From positions 153,201 to 217,200 of the forward strand of contig NZ_JAEFDB010000004.1 of assembly GCF_016126015.1 (NCBI RefSeq): a stretch of DNA of 64,000 nucleotides. Reading direction: 5' to 3'. The notes beneath the pieces were generated by a model that ran no database searches, was not told the origin of the DNA, and saw only the letters and a list, made by a program, of their open reading frames with translations. Source of the DNA: Capnocytophaga periodontitidis. Lineage in GTDB: Bacteria; Bacteroidota; Bacteroidia; Flavobacteriales; Flavobacteriaceae. Positions 51,655 through 61,300 of the stretch are shown here, piece after piece. The translations under genes were made by a program, and so were the position numbers. The first letter of the stretch is position 1, and the number at the start of each line of letters is the position of its first letter.

Positions 51655-52779
51655 CTACACTGTTTTCTTTATCAATTCTGTGATAAATGTTATTTGTTCA
51701 TCATCAAGCTCGGTGTGCATAGGCAGAGAGATGACTTCTTGTACTAATTTATTGGTAACGCCAAAATCCGCTTCGTTATAAGAGTTGCGGGTATAGGCTT
51801 TTTGGGCGTGCAATGGTATAGGGTAGTAAATACCAAAAGGCACTCCGTTTTCACCAAAAACCTTAGCGAGTTCATCGCGTTTGCCATTAGTGATGCGGAG
51901 GGTATATTGGTGGAACACGTGGTCGTTACCTTTGGCGATTACAGGAGTGATGATATGAGGATTGCCTTTCAGCGCTTCGGTATATTTGCGAGCTGCTTCA
52001 CGGCGGCGAGCGTTATAATCGTTCAGGTGAGGGAGTTTAGCGCGCAATACAGCCGCTTGTAAAGAGTCGAGGCGTGAGTTTACCCCTACTACATCGTGGT
52101 GATAACGCACGTACATACCGTGATTTACGATACCGCGAAGAGTGTAAGCAAGGTCGTCGTCGTTAGTGAAGATAGCCCCTCCATCGCCATAGCAACCGAG
52201 GTTCTTAGAAGGGAAGAAAGAAGTTGCCCCCACGTGACCGATAGTTCCTACTTTCTGTTTGTGTCCGTCGGCAAAAGTATAATCAGCACCGATGGCTTGC
52301 GCATTGTCTTCAATCACAAAGAGGTTGTGTTTTTTAGCCAAAGCCATTACGGCTTCCATATTAGCTGGCTGACCGAACAAATGCACGGGTACAATCGCTT
52401 TCGTGCGGGGAGTAATCGCTTTTTCAATAGCCTCGATGTTGATGTTGAAAGTATCGTCATACACATCTACCAATACAGGGGTAAGTTTTAGCAAGGCAAT
52501 CACTTCTACAGTTGCTGCAAAGGTAAAATCGGCAGTGATAACTTCATCACCTTCTTTGAGTCCGAGCCCCATCATTGCTATTTGTAGGGCATCTGTACCG
52601 TTGGCGCAAGGGATGACGTGTTTTACCCCCATATAGTTTTCCAATTCCTTTTGAAAGGCTTGTACTTGGGGACCGTTGATAAAAGCGGTGGTGTTGAGTA
52701 CTTCTTCAAAAGAAGCTTGTACTTCATTTTTAATTCTTTCATACTGACCTTGAAGGTCAACCATTTGTATTTTTCTCAT
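51655..52779 (-). CDS. DegT/DnrJ/EryC1/StrS-family aminotransferase
   Basis: 374 residues, PLP-dependent. KIQMVDLQGQYERIK at the start, NGTDALQIAMMGLGL, DFTFAATVEVIALL, VIEDNAQAIGADY and SFFPSKNLGCYGDGG (the lysine that binds PLP). The family makes amino sugars such as 3-amino or 4-amino deoxysugars for surface polysaccharide. The substrate is unknown. It is monocistronic. Confidence 0.93.
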   Translation of the reverse strand: MRKIQMVDLQGQYERIKNEVQASFEEVLNTTAFINGPQVQAFQKELENYMGVKHVIPCANGTDALQIAMMGLGLKEGDEVITADFTFAATVEVIALLKLTPVLVDVYDDTFNINIEAIEKAITPRTKAIVPVHLFGQPANMEAVMALAKKHNLFVIEDNAQAIGADYTFADGHKQKVGTIGHVGATSFFPSKNLGCYGDGGAIFTNDDDLAYTLRGIVNHGMYVRYHHDVVGVNSRLDSLQAAVLRAKLPHLNDYNARRREAARKYTEALKGNPHIITPVIAKGNDHVFHQYTLRITNGKRDELAKVFGENGVPFGIYYPIPLHAQKAYTRNSYNEADFGVTNKLVQEVISLPMHTELDDEQITFITELIKKTV

Positions 52780-52819
52780 ATACTGAATATTAGTTGTTAG
52801 TCATTAAATTTACAGACGG

Positions 52820-52827
52820 CAAAGATA
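52820..52827 (-). promoter_or_regulatory. Promoter of the DegT-family aminotransferase
   Basis: TATCTTTG on the minus strand with TTG just upstream; leader about 40 bases. Confidence 0.65.
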
Positions 52828-53006
52828 CAACGTAATTGCTAAATTAGCAAATTTTAGTTATTGATTGTTAGCCACTTCCAAATAGCCCGATATTCTTTAG
52901 TTTTCGTATAAAAAAATTAGAAACTTAAACCGTTAATAAACAACATTTTAAAAATTTTCTCTAAAAATAATCACTTAAAAAAATTGGGAAATTAAATAAT
53001 TATTTC

Positions 53007-53014
53007 TACTTTTG
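53007..53014 (+). promoter_or_regulatory. pdhB promoter -7 element
   Basis: TACTTTTG, about 52 bases before the ATG. Confidence 0.6.
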
Positions 53015-53065
53015 TACTTTCAAACTGAAAAATTTTAGTTATATACCTTATTTAATATAATATAA

Positions 53066-54043
53066 ATGAGAACAATACAATTTAGAGAAGCCGTTTGCGA
53101 AGCGATGAGCGAAGAAATGCGTCGCGACGAGTCTATTTATTTGATGGGTGAAGAGGTTGCCGAATACAACGGTGCTTACAAAGCCTCTAAAGGAATGCTC
53201 GATGAGTTTGGTCCTAAACGTATAATCGATACCCCTATCTCCGAAGGTGGTTTTGCAGGTATCTCAGTAGGGGCAGCTATGAATGGTAACCGCCCAATCG
53301 TTGAGTTTATGACCTTTAACTTTTCGTTGGTAGCAATTGACCAAATCATCAACAATGCCGCTAAAATGCGCCAAATGTCAGGTGGTCAATTTAATATTCC
53401 TATCGTATTCCGCGGTCCTACCGCTTCTGCTGGTCAGCTTGCTGCTACCCACTCTCAAGCTTTTGAGAATTGGTACGCTAACTGTCCTGGTTTGAAAGTA
53501 GTAGTTCCTTCAACTCCTTATGATGCTAAAGGATTACTCAAATCGGCTATCCGCGATAACGACCCTGTAATCTTTATGGAGTCTGAGCAAATGTACGGTG
53601 ATAAAGGTGAAGTACCTGAAGAAGAATACACTATTCCTCTTGGTGTTGCCGACATTAAACGCGCTGGTAGCGATGTAACTATTGTATCTTTTGGTAAAAT
53701 CATCAAAGAAGCTCACAAAGCTGCCGATATTTTAGCCAAAGAAGGCATCGAATGTGAAATCATCGATTTGCGTACCGTGCGTCCACTCGATTTCGATACC
53801 ATTTTCACATCAGTGAAAAAAACAAACCGCTTAGTAATTTTAGAAGAAGCTTGGCCTTTTAGCAGTGTCTCTTCCGAAATTACTTACCAAGTACAAGAAC
53901 ACATTTTCGATTACCTCGATGCTCCTGTACAACGTATTACTACCACCGATACTCCTGCGCCATTCTCTTCAGAATTGCTCAAAGAGTTCTTACCTAACGC
54001 CGAAGACGTAGTAAAAGCTGTAAAAAAAGTACTTTATAAATAA
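53066..54043 (+). CDS. pdhB: Pyruvate dehydrogenase E1 component, beta subunit
   Basis: 325 residues. Transketolase central domain (GEEVAEYNGAYKASKGM, IDTPISEGGFAGISVGAAM, FRGPTASAGQLAATHSQ) and transketolase C-terminal domain (IIDLRTVRPLDFDTI). It forms the thiamine-dependent E1 with PdhA, which is not encoded next to it. It is monocistronic. Pyruvate rather than branched-chain substrate is preferred because of overall similarity to PdhB; 2-oxoacid specificity is not proven. Confidence 0.93.
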   Translation: MRTIQFREAVCEAMSEEMRRDESIYLMGEEVAEYNGAYKASKGMLDEFGPKRIIDTPISEGGFAGISVGAAMNGNRPIVEFMTFNFSLVAIDQIINNAAKMRQMSGGQFNIPIVFRGPTASAGQLAATHSQAFENWYANCPGLKVVVPSTPYDAKGLLKSAIRDNDPVIFMESEQMYGDKGEVPEEEYTIPLGVADIKRAGSDVTIVSFGKIIKEAHKAADILAKEGIECEIIDLRTVRPLDFDTIFTSVKKTNRLVILEEAWPFSSVSSEITYQVQEHIFDYLDAPVQRITTTDTPAPFSSELLKEFLPNAEDVVKAVKKVLYK

Positions 54044-54089
54044 GAATTTGCTATCATTTTTATTTTTTAAAAGTTATATTTTATTTTTT

Positions 54090-54127
54090 AGTCTTCACGA
54101 TTTTCTTTTTCGTGAAGACTTTTTTTG
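54090..54127 (+). terminator. pdhB terminator
   Basis: AGTCTTCACGA / TCGTGAAGACT with a T7 tail. Confidence 0.88.
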
Positions 54128-54138
54128 CGCTCTACACC

Positions 54139-54179
54139 GTTAAACTTTTGTTAAACTCTCATTTTTACAATGTTAAACT
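54139..54179. repeat. Three phased GTTAAACT repeats
   Basis: GTTAAACT begins at 54139, 54150 and 54172, spacing 11 and 22 bases (whole helical turns). The rest of the gap 54128-54348 is AT-rich with no gene. Confidence 0.55.
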
Positions 54180-54348
54180 TCTGATAACTTAAAATAAGAG
54201 TTTTTAACACATCCCCATAGCCAAAATACTAATAAACTATTAAAAATTAAGTCCAAAACTTTTTTCATTAACATATTTATTATGTTAAATTGCAAAACAG
54301 ACATTTTGCTCTCTAAATAGAACTTGTCTATATTGAAGTTTTTTTTAC

Positions 54349-54356
54349 TACCTTTG
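54349..54356 (+). promoter_or_regulatory. Promoter of the phosphopantetheinyl transferase
   Basis: TACCTTTG, 26 bases before the ATG, with TTG 22 bases upstream. Confidence 0.6.
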
Positions 54357-54382
54357 TATAAAATAGATGAGAGAAAACAAAA

Positions 54383-55000
54383 ATGCCATTGATTAAAACA
54401 TTTGATATTGATGTAAAGACCAAACTTTACTTATGGGATGTGGAGGAGAGGCTCACTGATTTGCAGCAAGCGGTCGTACTCACACCCCAACAACAAGAAA
54501 GTTTGAATGCCATTCACAATGAGAAAGGCAAAAAAAACTTCCTTGCTACACGCGTATTGCTCAAAAATATCGGTTATACACCTACTGCTCTGTTCTACGA
54601 TCCTAACGGAAAACCTTTCCTTAGCGATGGAAAACAAATTTCTATCAGTCATTCCTTTAATAAAGTAGCAGTGATTATCAGCGATAGAAAAGTAGGGGTA
54701 GATATAGAGAAAAAACGCCAAAAAATAGTAGCTATAGCACATAAGTTCACCCAATGGAACTTTAGAGCAGCCTCTTTCTCTTTAGAAAGTATCATACAAA
54801 AACTCACAATGACGTGGTGCGCTAAAGAAGTAGGCTTCAAAATTCACGGCAATCCTGAACTCACCCTCAACGATGTAAAAGTACGCGATTTCTTCCCTAC
54901 CGATAGCTCTACCGAGATACTCGTAGGGCGTGGTAAATACGAAGTCCACTTCATTTTTATAGAGGATTATGTTTTAGGCTACTGCCATAGTATCAAGTAA
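54383..55000 (+). CDS. 4'-phosphopantetheinyl transferase
   Basis: 205 residues. It moves phosphopantetheine from CoA to carrier proteins. ISISHSFNKVAVIIS, VGVDIE (metal-binding Asp and Glu) and WCAKEVGFK (the WxxKE motif) are in order. Length is between AcpS and Sfp, like other Bacteroidota members. No polyketide or peptide synthase gene lies beside it, so it may serve the fatty-acid carrier protein or a remote pathway. Confidence 0.88.
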   Translation: MPLIKTFDIDVKTKLYLWDVEERLTDLQQAVVLTPQQQESLNAIHNEKGKKNFLATRVLLKNIGYTPTALFYDPNGKPFLSDGKQISISHSFNKVAVIISDRKVGVDIEKKRQKIVAIAHKFTQWNFRAASFSLESIIQKLTMTWCAKEVGFKIHGNPELTLNDVKVRDFFPTDSSTEILVGRGKYEVHFIFIEDYVLGYCHSIK

Positions 55001-55013
55001 CAAATAATAGTTA

Positions 55014-55058
55014 ACAAACAAAAAAAGCGACTCTTTTTGAGTCGCTTTTTTTGTTTGT
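55014..55058 (+). terminator. Terminator after the phosphopantetheinyl transferase gene
   Basis: A perfect 20-bp stem (arms 55014-55033 and 55039-55058) with GCGACTC at the tip and a T5 loop. Confidence 0.9.
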
Positions 55059-55172
55059 ACCTCTCCATTTCTACGACTTTTGAAAACCTTATAACTACAG
55101 CACTCTAACAAAACACTTTAAATAAAACTAAAAATATTTATTTAAAAATTTTCAAGTTATCTAAAAATGAAT

Positions 55173-55180
55173 TACCTTTG
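55173..55180 (+). promoter_or_regulatory. Promoter of the metal-linked TonB receptor
   Basis: TACCTTTG; the leader of about 90 bases contains the GCT-loop hairpin. Confidence 0.6.
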
Positions 55181-55229
55181 CGCCGAAATAATAAGTAATT
55201 GTGCCTGCCTCAATAAGGTAATAAGAAAA

Positions 55230-55254
55230 TTGCCCGTGTGGCTCGCACCAAATT
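55230..55254 (+). repeat. GCT-loop dispersed hairpin, copy D, in a 5' leader
   Basis: TTGCCCGTGTGGCTCGCAC, stem GTGTG-GCT-CGCAC with a G-U pair, extended outward by AAAATT/AATTTT. It ends 22 bases before the receptor ATG. Confidence 0.65.
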
Positions 55255-55275
55255 TTCTAAACAAATTAATATTAT

Positions 55276-57567
55276 ATGAAAACTTTTTTATCAGCTATTG
55301 CTATAGCTTTCAGTACTTTATGTTTCTCTCAAAACGGAACTATCAAAGGTACTATCACGGTGGATAACGATCCTTTAGAAGCTGTAACTGTCCAACTCGA
55401 AAGTAAATCTTTAAAAAAATGGACAACCACCGACCGCAACGGTCATTATTCTATTTCCTTACCAGCCGGTGAATACCGACTAAAAATTCGCTCCTTAGGC
55501 TACATTCCTTACAACGATAAAGTGGTCATTACTCAGGAAGAAACCCTTACTCAAGATGTCGCTCTTAAAGAAGATGTACTCGGTATAGACGAAGTAGTCG
55601 TAACCGCTACTAAAACCAAAGAAAACCGCAAGGATGCTCCTGTACTGGTGAGTGTTACTACCAATCGCGAACTGGCAAACGTCAAAGCTCATACCTTGAT
55701 GGAAGGTCTGGTATTCCAACCGGGTTTGCGCACCGAAGTAAACTGTCAGAACTGTGGTACTTCCCAAGTGCGCATCAACGGTTTGGAGGGAGCTTATTCC
55801 CAAATTCTCATCGATAGCCGTCCTATCTTTGGCTCGCTTAATGGCGTGTATGGCTTAGACCAAATCCCTGCCAATATGATCGAGCGCATAGAGGTAATCC
55901 GTGGAGGTGGTTCTGCCCTCTTCGGCTCTAATGCCATTGCTGGTACTATCAATGTGATTACTAAAAATCCTACTAAAAACGAGGCGCAAGCAGGTATTGT
56001 GGGTAACCTCATAGGCGGTAAATCAGCCGATGTGGTAAGTTCCTTCAATGGCTCTCTCGTGAGTGAGAACTATATGCGCGGTATCTCTTTCCACGCAATG
56101 CAACGCTCACGTCAGTCTTACGACGATAATGGCGATGACTTTACCGAAATCACTCGTTTGCGCAACCTCAATGCAGGTGCAAAACTCTTCAACGATTTCA
56201 CCGACCGTCATAAACTCACCGCCGAACTGAACGTGAGCAACGAAAACCGTCGCGGAGGTAATAAACTCGACGAACCCGAACACCTTGCCGACCTTGCCGA
56301 GAGCATTCGCACTCAAATGCTTGGAGGGAATGCAAGTTTCGATTACTTTTCGCCTGCTTATAATCATAAGTTCACCGCCTATACCAGTGCCGAACGCACT
56401 CGCGCCGATAACTATTACGGCAGTTTCGACGGTACTGATATAGTAGCCTCTTCTGGCAACTATGGGGTTACTAAAGAAAATATATGGTTACTCGGCGGAC
56501 AACATACAGCTTATGTGCCTACGGGCAACGGCAATTTGCAATGGACGTCGGGCGCCGAATTTCAATATGATAAGATAGCCGAAAAGCGTCAGAATCCTAA
56601 TGTGCTTGCCGTAAACCAAAAAGCGAATACATTTGGTCTCTTCACTCAAGCCGATTGGCGTATCTCTCCCAAAATCAAAGTGCTCGGGGGTGTGCGATTC
56701 GACAATGTAAATTCCGATATAATGAAGAAAAGCGTTACAGCGCTCAACCCTCGTGCGAGTGTGCTTTATAATATCGATGAAAACTTCATCGCTCGGGGTT
56801 CGTATTCAAGAGGATTTAGAGCGCCTTTCTTCTATTCAGAAGATGTACATAGCGAATTGCAAGGAGGTGAAGCACGACGCGTAAAACTCGCCGATAATCT
56901 TAAAAAAGAGACCTCCGATAGCTTTACCGCTTCTTTTGAGTATAACCACGCTCACGATAACCACCAATTTGTAGCGATGATAGAAGGATTTTATACAGCT
57001 TTGCACGACCGCTTTACTTACGAAGATGCAGGTTTAGAAAATGGATTGCCTATTCGCGAGAAACGCAATTCCGATGGCGCCGTAGTAAAAGGGGTAAATA
57101 TAGAAGTAAAATATAGCCCCAATCCCAAATTTATGGTACAACTTGCCACCACTATCCAAAGTTCTAAATACAACAGTGTGCAAAACCCCGAAGAAAACGT
57201 CTATACCGATGAAATTCTCCGCACGCCAAGTGTGTATGGCAACCTGATGGCAACCTATAAACCACGCCCTAATTGGGATATCAACTTTGTAACCGTATAT
57301 ACAGGTAGTATGAAAACCACTCACTTAAAAGGCTATATCCCCGATACGCGTTTGGAGACCACTCCCGCAATGTGGGATGTAGGGGTTAATACCGCTTATG
57401 AATTTAAATTCCCAAGCTTCTTCCCCTTAGAAGTAAGTTGCGGTATCAAAAACCTTTTCAACCAATACCAAAAAGATTTCGACAAAGGCGCTGAACGCGA
57501 CGCCGATTACATTTATGGTCCTTCGCTACCTCGCACTATGTTTGTAGGTTTAAAAGTGAAGATTTAA
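55276..57567 (+). CDS. TonB-dependent receptor with a Cys-x-x-Cys plug motif
   Basis: 763 residues. Signal peptide (cleaved near CFSQ), CarboxypepD_reg-like domain (about 22-98), TonB box-like IDEVVVTATKT (104-114), plug with NCQNCG (Cys157, Cys160), then VRINGLEGAYSQILIDSRPI and IERIEVIRGGGSALFG, and a barrel ending FVGLKVKI. The paired cysteines could bind a metal or form a disulfide at the substrate site. Just downstream is the heavy-metal efflux operon, so copper or another metal is a plausible ligand. There is no SusD partner. Confidence 0.9.
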   Translation: MKTFLSAIAIAFSTLCFSQNGTIKGTITVDNDPLEAVTVQLESKSLKKWTTTDRNGHYSISLPAGEYRLKIRSLGYIPYNDKVVITQEETLTQDVALKEDVLGIDEVVVTATKTKENRKDAPVLVSVTTNRELANVKAHTLMEGLVFQPGLRTEVNCQNCGTSQVRINGLEGAYSQILIDSRPIFGSLNGVYGLDQIPANMIERIEVIRGGGSALFGSNAIAGTINVITKNPTKNEAQAGIVGNLIGGKSADVVSSFNGSLVSENYMRGISFHAMQRSRQSYDDNGDDFTEITRLRNLNAGAKLFNDFTDRHKLTAELNVSNENRRGGNKLDEPEHLADLAESIRTQMLGGNASFDYFSPAYNHKFTAYTSAERTRADNYYGSFDGTDIVASSGNYGVTKENIWLLGGQHTAYVPTGNGNLQWTSGAEFQYDKIAEKRQNPNVLAVNQKANTFGLFTQADWRISPKIKVLGGVRFDNVNSDIMKKSVTALNPRASVLYNIDENFIARGSYSRGFRAPFFYSEDVHSELQGGEARRVKLADNLKKETSDSFTASFEYNHAHDNHQFVAMIEGFYTALHDRFTYEDAGLENGLPIREKRNSDGAVVKGVNIEVKYSPNPKFMVQLATTIQSSKYNSVQNPEENVYTDEILRTPSVYGNLMATYKPRPNWDINFVTVYTGSMKTTHLKGYIPDTRLETTPAMWDVGVNTAYEFKFPSFFPLEVSCGIKNLFNQYQKDFDKGAERDADYIYGPSLPRTMFVGLKVKI

Positions 57568-57777
57568 TATTCATATTAACTTTGCAAAGTTTGCCCCAAA
57601 ATTGAAACTACTTTTATAATCTATTTTAAATAAAGAAGATACAGGAATTACAAGAAGATTAGGTAATGATTTAGTAATAGCTCTTATTTCATTTGATTAT
57701 ACCTATTTTCTCAGTAACTTCTAGGTGCAAAGGTACAACATCTTGACAATATAACCAAAAAAATTTACCTTTGCACC

Positions 57778-57805
57778 CGCAGACGTGCAGCAACGCACGT
57801 CTGCG
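57778..57805 (+). repeat. GC-rich hairpin downstream of a promoter
   Basis: CGCAGACGTGC-AGCAAC-GCACGTCTGCG, a perfect 11-bp stem starting five bases after a TACCTTTG promoter. No T run follows. It may begin a small RNA or a protected leader. Confidence 0.45.
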
Positions 57806-57811
57806 TGGAGC

Positions 57812-57834
57812 TGGTAATGTGTCAGATGTGTTAT
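57812..57834. repeat. Direct repeat, left copy flanking the efflux operon
   Basis: TGGTAATGT followed by GTCAGATGTGTTATT; the right copy is at 63855-63877. The four differences are all A/G transitions. Confidence 0.6.
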
Positions 57835-57856
57835 TTTTAATTATGTAGTAGAATGC

Positions 57857-57878
57857 GACAAAATCAAAAAATTTTGTC
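57857..57878. promoter_or_regulatory. Candidate operator of the metal-efflux operon
   Basis: GACAAAAT-CAAAAA-ATTTTGTC covers the -33 element (TTTG at 57873-57876) of the promoter at 57895. Confidence 0.5.
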
Positions 57879-57894
57879 AGATTGAAAAAAAATG

Positions 57895-57902
57895 TATCTT
57901 TG
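57895..57902 (+). promoter_or_regulatory. Metal-efflux operon promoter -7 element
   Basis: TATCTTTG, TTTG 18 bases upstream. Confidence 0.7.
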
Positions 57903-57910
57903 CCCCCAAT

Positions 57911-58234
57911 ATGAAATATTTCACTTTTATATTTAGTTTATATCTGCTGGTGCTCACAGGAGTTCCCTGTGCTGATATGCCTATATATGAAGGTGAAAAC
58001 ACTGCTTTTCGATTAGTAGCTACGCCTGATGATACTTCTTCGCATCTTCACTTAGATGTTTGTTCCCCTTTCTGCGTATGCACTTGCTGTCAGGTGCTTG
58101 TGGACAGCTTTTCCTTCAATACTTTCACTATAGAAGCACCTATAGAAACTATTCACCCTCATAGCCTCCCCCTCTATACCGAGGTGTGGGTATCGGCTTA
58201 CTATGGTAATATCTGGACGCCTCCTAAAGTATAA
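57911..58234 (+). CDS. DUF6660 cysteine-rich small secreted protein
   Basis: 107 residues. A signal peptide ends near GVPCADM. The middle has HLHLDVCSPFCVCTCCQVL, with two His and five Cys in a short span, typical for DUF6660 and a likely metal-binding site. It is first in the efflux operon, with the pump gene starting 95 bases later. It probably senses or carries metal in the periplasm; this is inferred from composition and neighbours. Confidence 0.8.
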   Translation: MKYFTFIFSLYLLVLTGVPCADMPIYEGENTAFRLVATPDDTSSHLHLDVCSPFCVCTCCQVLVDSFSFNTFTIEAPIETIHPHSLPLYTEVWVSAYYGNIWTPPKV

Positions 58235-58329
58235 TCTATCTTTATTGTTTATTAGTACCCACTAATATTTTTGCTTTGAGAACTATTCTTGAGGCATTCT
58301 TCTTATTTATTCACAATTAAAGAAAGATT

Positions 58330-61300
58330 ATGTTAGATAAAATTATTAAATTCAGCATCAAGAACAAGTTTCTTGTAGGATTGATGACTCTTGCCCTTAT
58401 CATTTGGGGTGTATGGAGTGCTATGAGGCTACCCATTGATGCCGTTCCCGATATTACCAACAACCAAGTACAGATTATTACTTCTACGCCTACTCTTGCC
58501 TCGCAGGAAGTGGAGCAACTCGTTACTTTCCCTATAGAACAAGCTATAGCCAATATTCCTGGACTGGAAGAGACACGCAGTATTTCGCGCTTTGGACTCT
58601 CGGTGATTACTGCCGTTTTTAGCGAAGATATGGACATCTACTTTGCCCGTCAGTTAGTCAATGAAAAACTTAAAGAAGCGCAGGAGCAAATCCCCAAGGG
58701 AATAGGCACCCCCGAACTTTCGCCCGTGAGTACAGGACTGGGGGAGATATATCAGTATATCATTCGCCCTACGGAGCAGAGCAAAAACAAATATTCCGCC
58801 AAAGACCTCCGCACCATGCAGGACTGGATCGTGGCACGCCAACTCTATGGTACCAAGGGAATAGCCGAAATCAACAGCTTTGGAGGCGAACTCAAGCAGT
58901 ATGAGGTGGTTATAGACCCCGATCGCCTCCGTGCCATGGGGGTGAGTGTCAGTGATATTTTCACTGCCTTGGAGCAGAACAACCAAAATACAGGAGGTGC
59001 CTATATCGACAAGCGCCCCAACGCCTACTTTATCCGAGGGATAGGCATGGCTCGCTCCCTTGAAGATATAGGCAATATAGCCGTAGGCAAGCACACCCCT
59101 CCCCTCTTCATCAAGCATGTAGCCGAGGTACGCTTGGGCAGTGCCATCCGCTATGGTGCCCTTACCTATAATGGCGAGGTGGATGCCGTAGGTGGGGTAG
59201 TGATGATGCTCAAGGGCGAAAACAGCCACGAGGTAGTCAGTCGTATCAAAGAAAAACTGCCCACCATACAGCAATCCCTACCTGAAGATGTAGTGATAGA
59301 GCCTTTCTTAGACCGCACGGACTTGGTACAACGCGCCATCCATACAGTAGAGAAAAACCTCTTAGAAGGGGCGCTGATTGTCATCTTCATCTTAGTACTT
59401 TTCTTAGGGAACCTGCGTGCCGGACTGATTGTTGCCACGGCCATTCCGCTCTCCTTGCTCTTTGCCTTAGGAATGATGAACCTCTTTGGAGTAAGTGCCA
59501 ACCTGATGAGCTTGGGAGCGATAGATTTCGGAATTATCGTAGATGGATCGGTTATCGTGGTAGAAGCAGTGATGCACCACTTGGCGATCCGAAAGAACCA
59601 CCAACGACTTACCCAAACACAAATGGATGAGGAGGTATTCCATTCCGCTTCCAAAATACGCAGTAGTGCCGCCTTCGGAGAGATTATCATCCTGATGGTG
59701 TATATACCCATTCTTAGCTTGGTAGGAGTAGAGGGCAAGATGTTCCGCCCTATGGCACAAACCGTCGTCTTTGCTATTTTGGGAGCCCTGATCCTTTCCC
59801 TGACTTATATCCCTGCCATGAGCGCTTTGCTCCTACCTAAAACAGTAAGTGACAAGCGCAGTTTTGCCGAGCGAATGATAAGCTGGCTCTACCGTCACTA
59901 CCAACCGCTCTTTGTCCGTTCTATCCGCCTTAGGGGATGGATAATAGGCAGTACCATGGTACTGTTCGTCCTTGCGGTAGGCATTTTCAGCCGTATGGGA
60001 GGTGAGTTTATTCCACAACTACAAGAAGGTGATTTTGCTTTTCACTGTATTCTGCCACCGGGCACTTCCCTGAAGCAGAGCTTGGAGACTTCCATGCAGG
60101 CCTCTCGCTTGATTCGTGAGTTCGACGAGGTGAAAATGGTGATAGGCAAAACAGGTTCTGCCGAAGTACCTACCGACCCTATGCCGCTGGAAGCCTCCGA
60201 TATTGTGATCGTTCTCAAGAGCCAAGACCAATGGAAAAGTGGTCGCTCCTATGAGGAATTAGGAGATGCCATCATTGAACGACTCAAGGATATTCCTGGG
60301 GTCTTCTTCGAGAAAAACCAGCCTATACAAATGCGTTTCAACGAATTGATGACAGGTATCAGACAGGATGTAGCGGTAAAAATCTTTGGAGAAAACATGG
60401 ATACCCTCGCCCACTACGCCCAAAGAGTAAGCCAACTTATCCAGAAAACAGAAGGTGCTACCGCCCCACAGGTCGAAAAAGTAAGCGGACTTCCGCAAAT
60501 CAATGTTACTTACGATCGGGTACGCTTGGCCAACTACGGACTTTCGGTGCAAGAGGTCAATGAGGTACTCAGTACCGCCTTTGCTGGTAAGAAGGCTGGG
60601 GTTGTCTTCGAGAACGAACGAAGGTTCGACCTTGTGGTACGCCTCGATAGCCTCCATCGTACCGGAATTGACGATGTACAGCATATGATGGTAGCTACCG
60701 AAAATGGGCAGGTGCCGATGAGCCAATTGGCCACTATCAAATATGAATTAGGCCCCGCACAAGTAAGCCGTGAAGCAGGCAAGCGCCGTATCGTCATTGG
60801 CTTCAACGTGCAAGGGCGCGATGTGCAGAGTGTGGTGAGTGATATAGAACAAAAATTAAAGGGCGTAAAGCTCCCTACGGGCTATTACTTTACCTATGGC
60901 GGTCAGTTTGAGAACCTACAACAAGCCACCGACCGACTGCTCATAGCCGTGCCTGTAGCCCTACTTTTAATATTTTTCTTGTTATACCTTGCTTTCCACT
61001 CTATAAAACAATCATTGCTCATCTTTAGTGCTATCCCGATGAGTGCCATTGGGGGCGTATTTGCCTTGCTTCTTCGGGGAATGCCTTTTAGTATTAGTGC
61101 GGGTATTGGTTTTATCGCGCTCTTTGGGGTAGCAGTGCTCAACGGTATAGTGCTTATTGGCACTTTCAACCAGCTGAAAAAAGAAGGAATGACCAACCTT
61201 TTGCATCGCGTGATTACGGGTACCGAAATGCGTTTACGCCCTGTGCTAATGACGGCTATGGTGGCGAGCTTAGGTTTCCTACCTATGGCACTCAGTCAAG

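Larger units (their letters stand above)
57568..57894. other. Intergenic region before the metal-efflux operon
   Basis: No intact gene. A frame at about 57645-57723 (DTGITRRLGNDLVIALISF) may be a gene remnant. Outward-facing promoter elements lie at 57728-57735 (minus) and 57766-57773 (plus), followed by a perfect 11-bp GC-rich hairpin at 57778-57805, then the word TGGTAATGT... (57812), which is repeated after the operon, and an 8-bp inverted repeat at 57857. Confidence 0.5.

Noticed and set aside
55167..55367. Plus-strand frame of 66 codons overlapping the TonB receptor start
   Set aside because: It begins upstream of the promoter element, reads through the leader hairpin, and is out of frame with the receptor.
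58654..59738. Long minus-strand frames (up to 206 codons) inside the pump gene
   Set aside because: They arise from the higher GC content and codon bias of the pump gene; no promoter or family.
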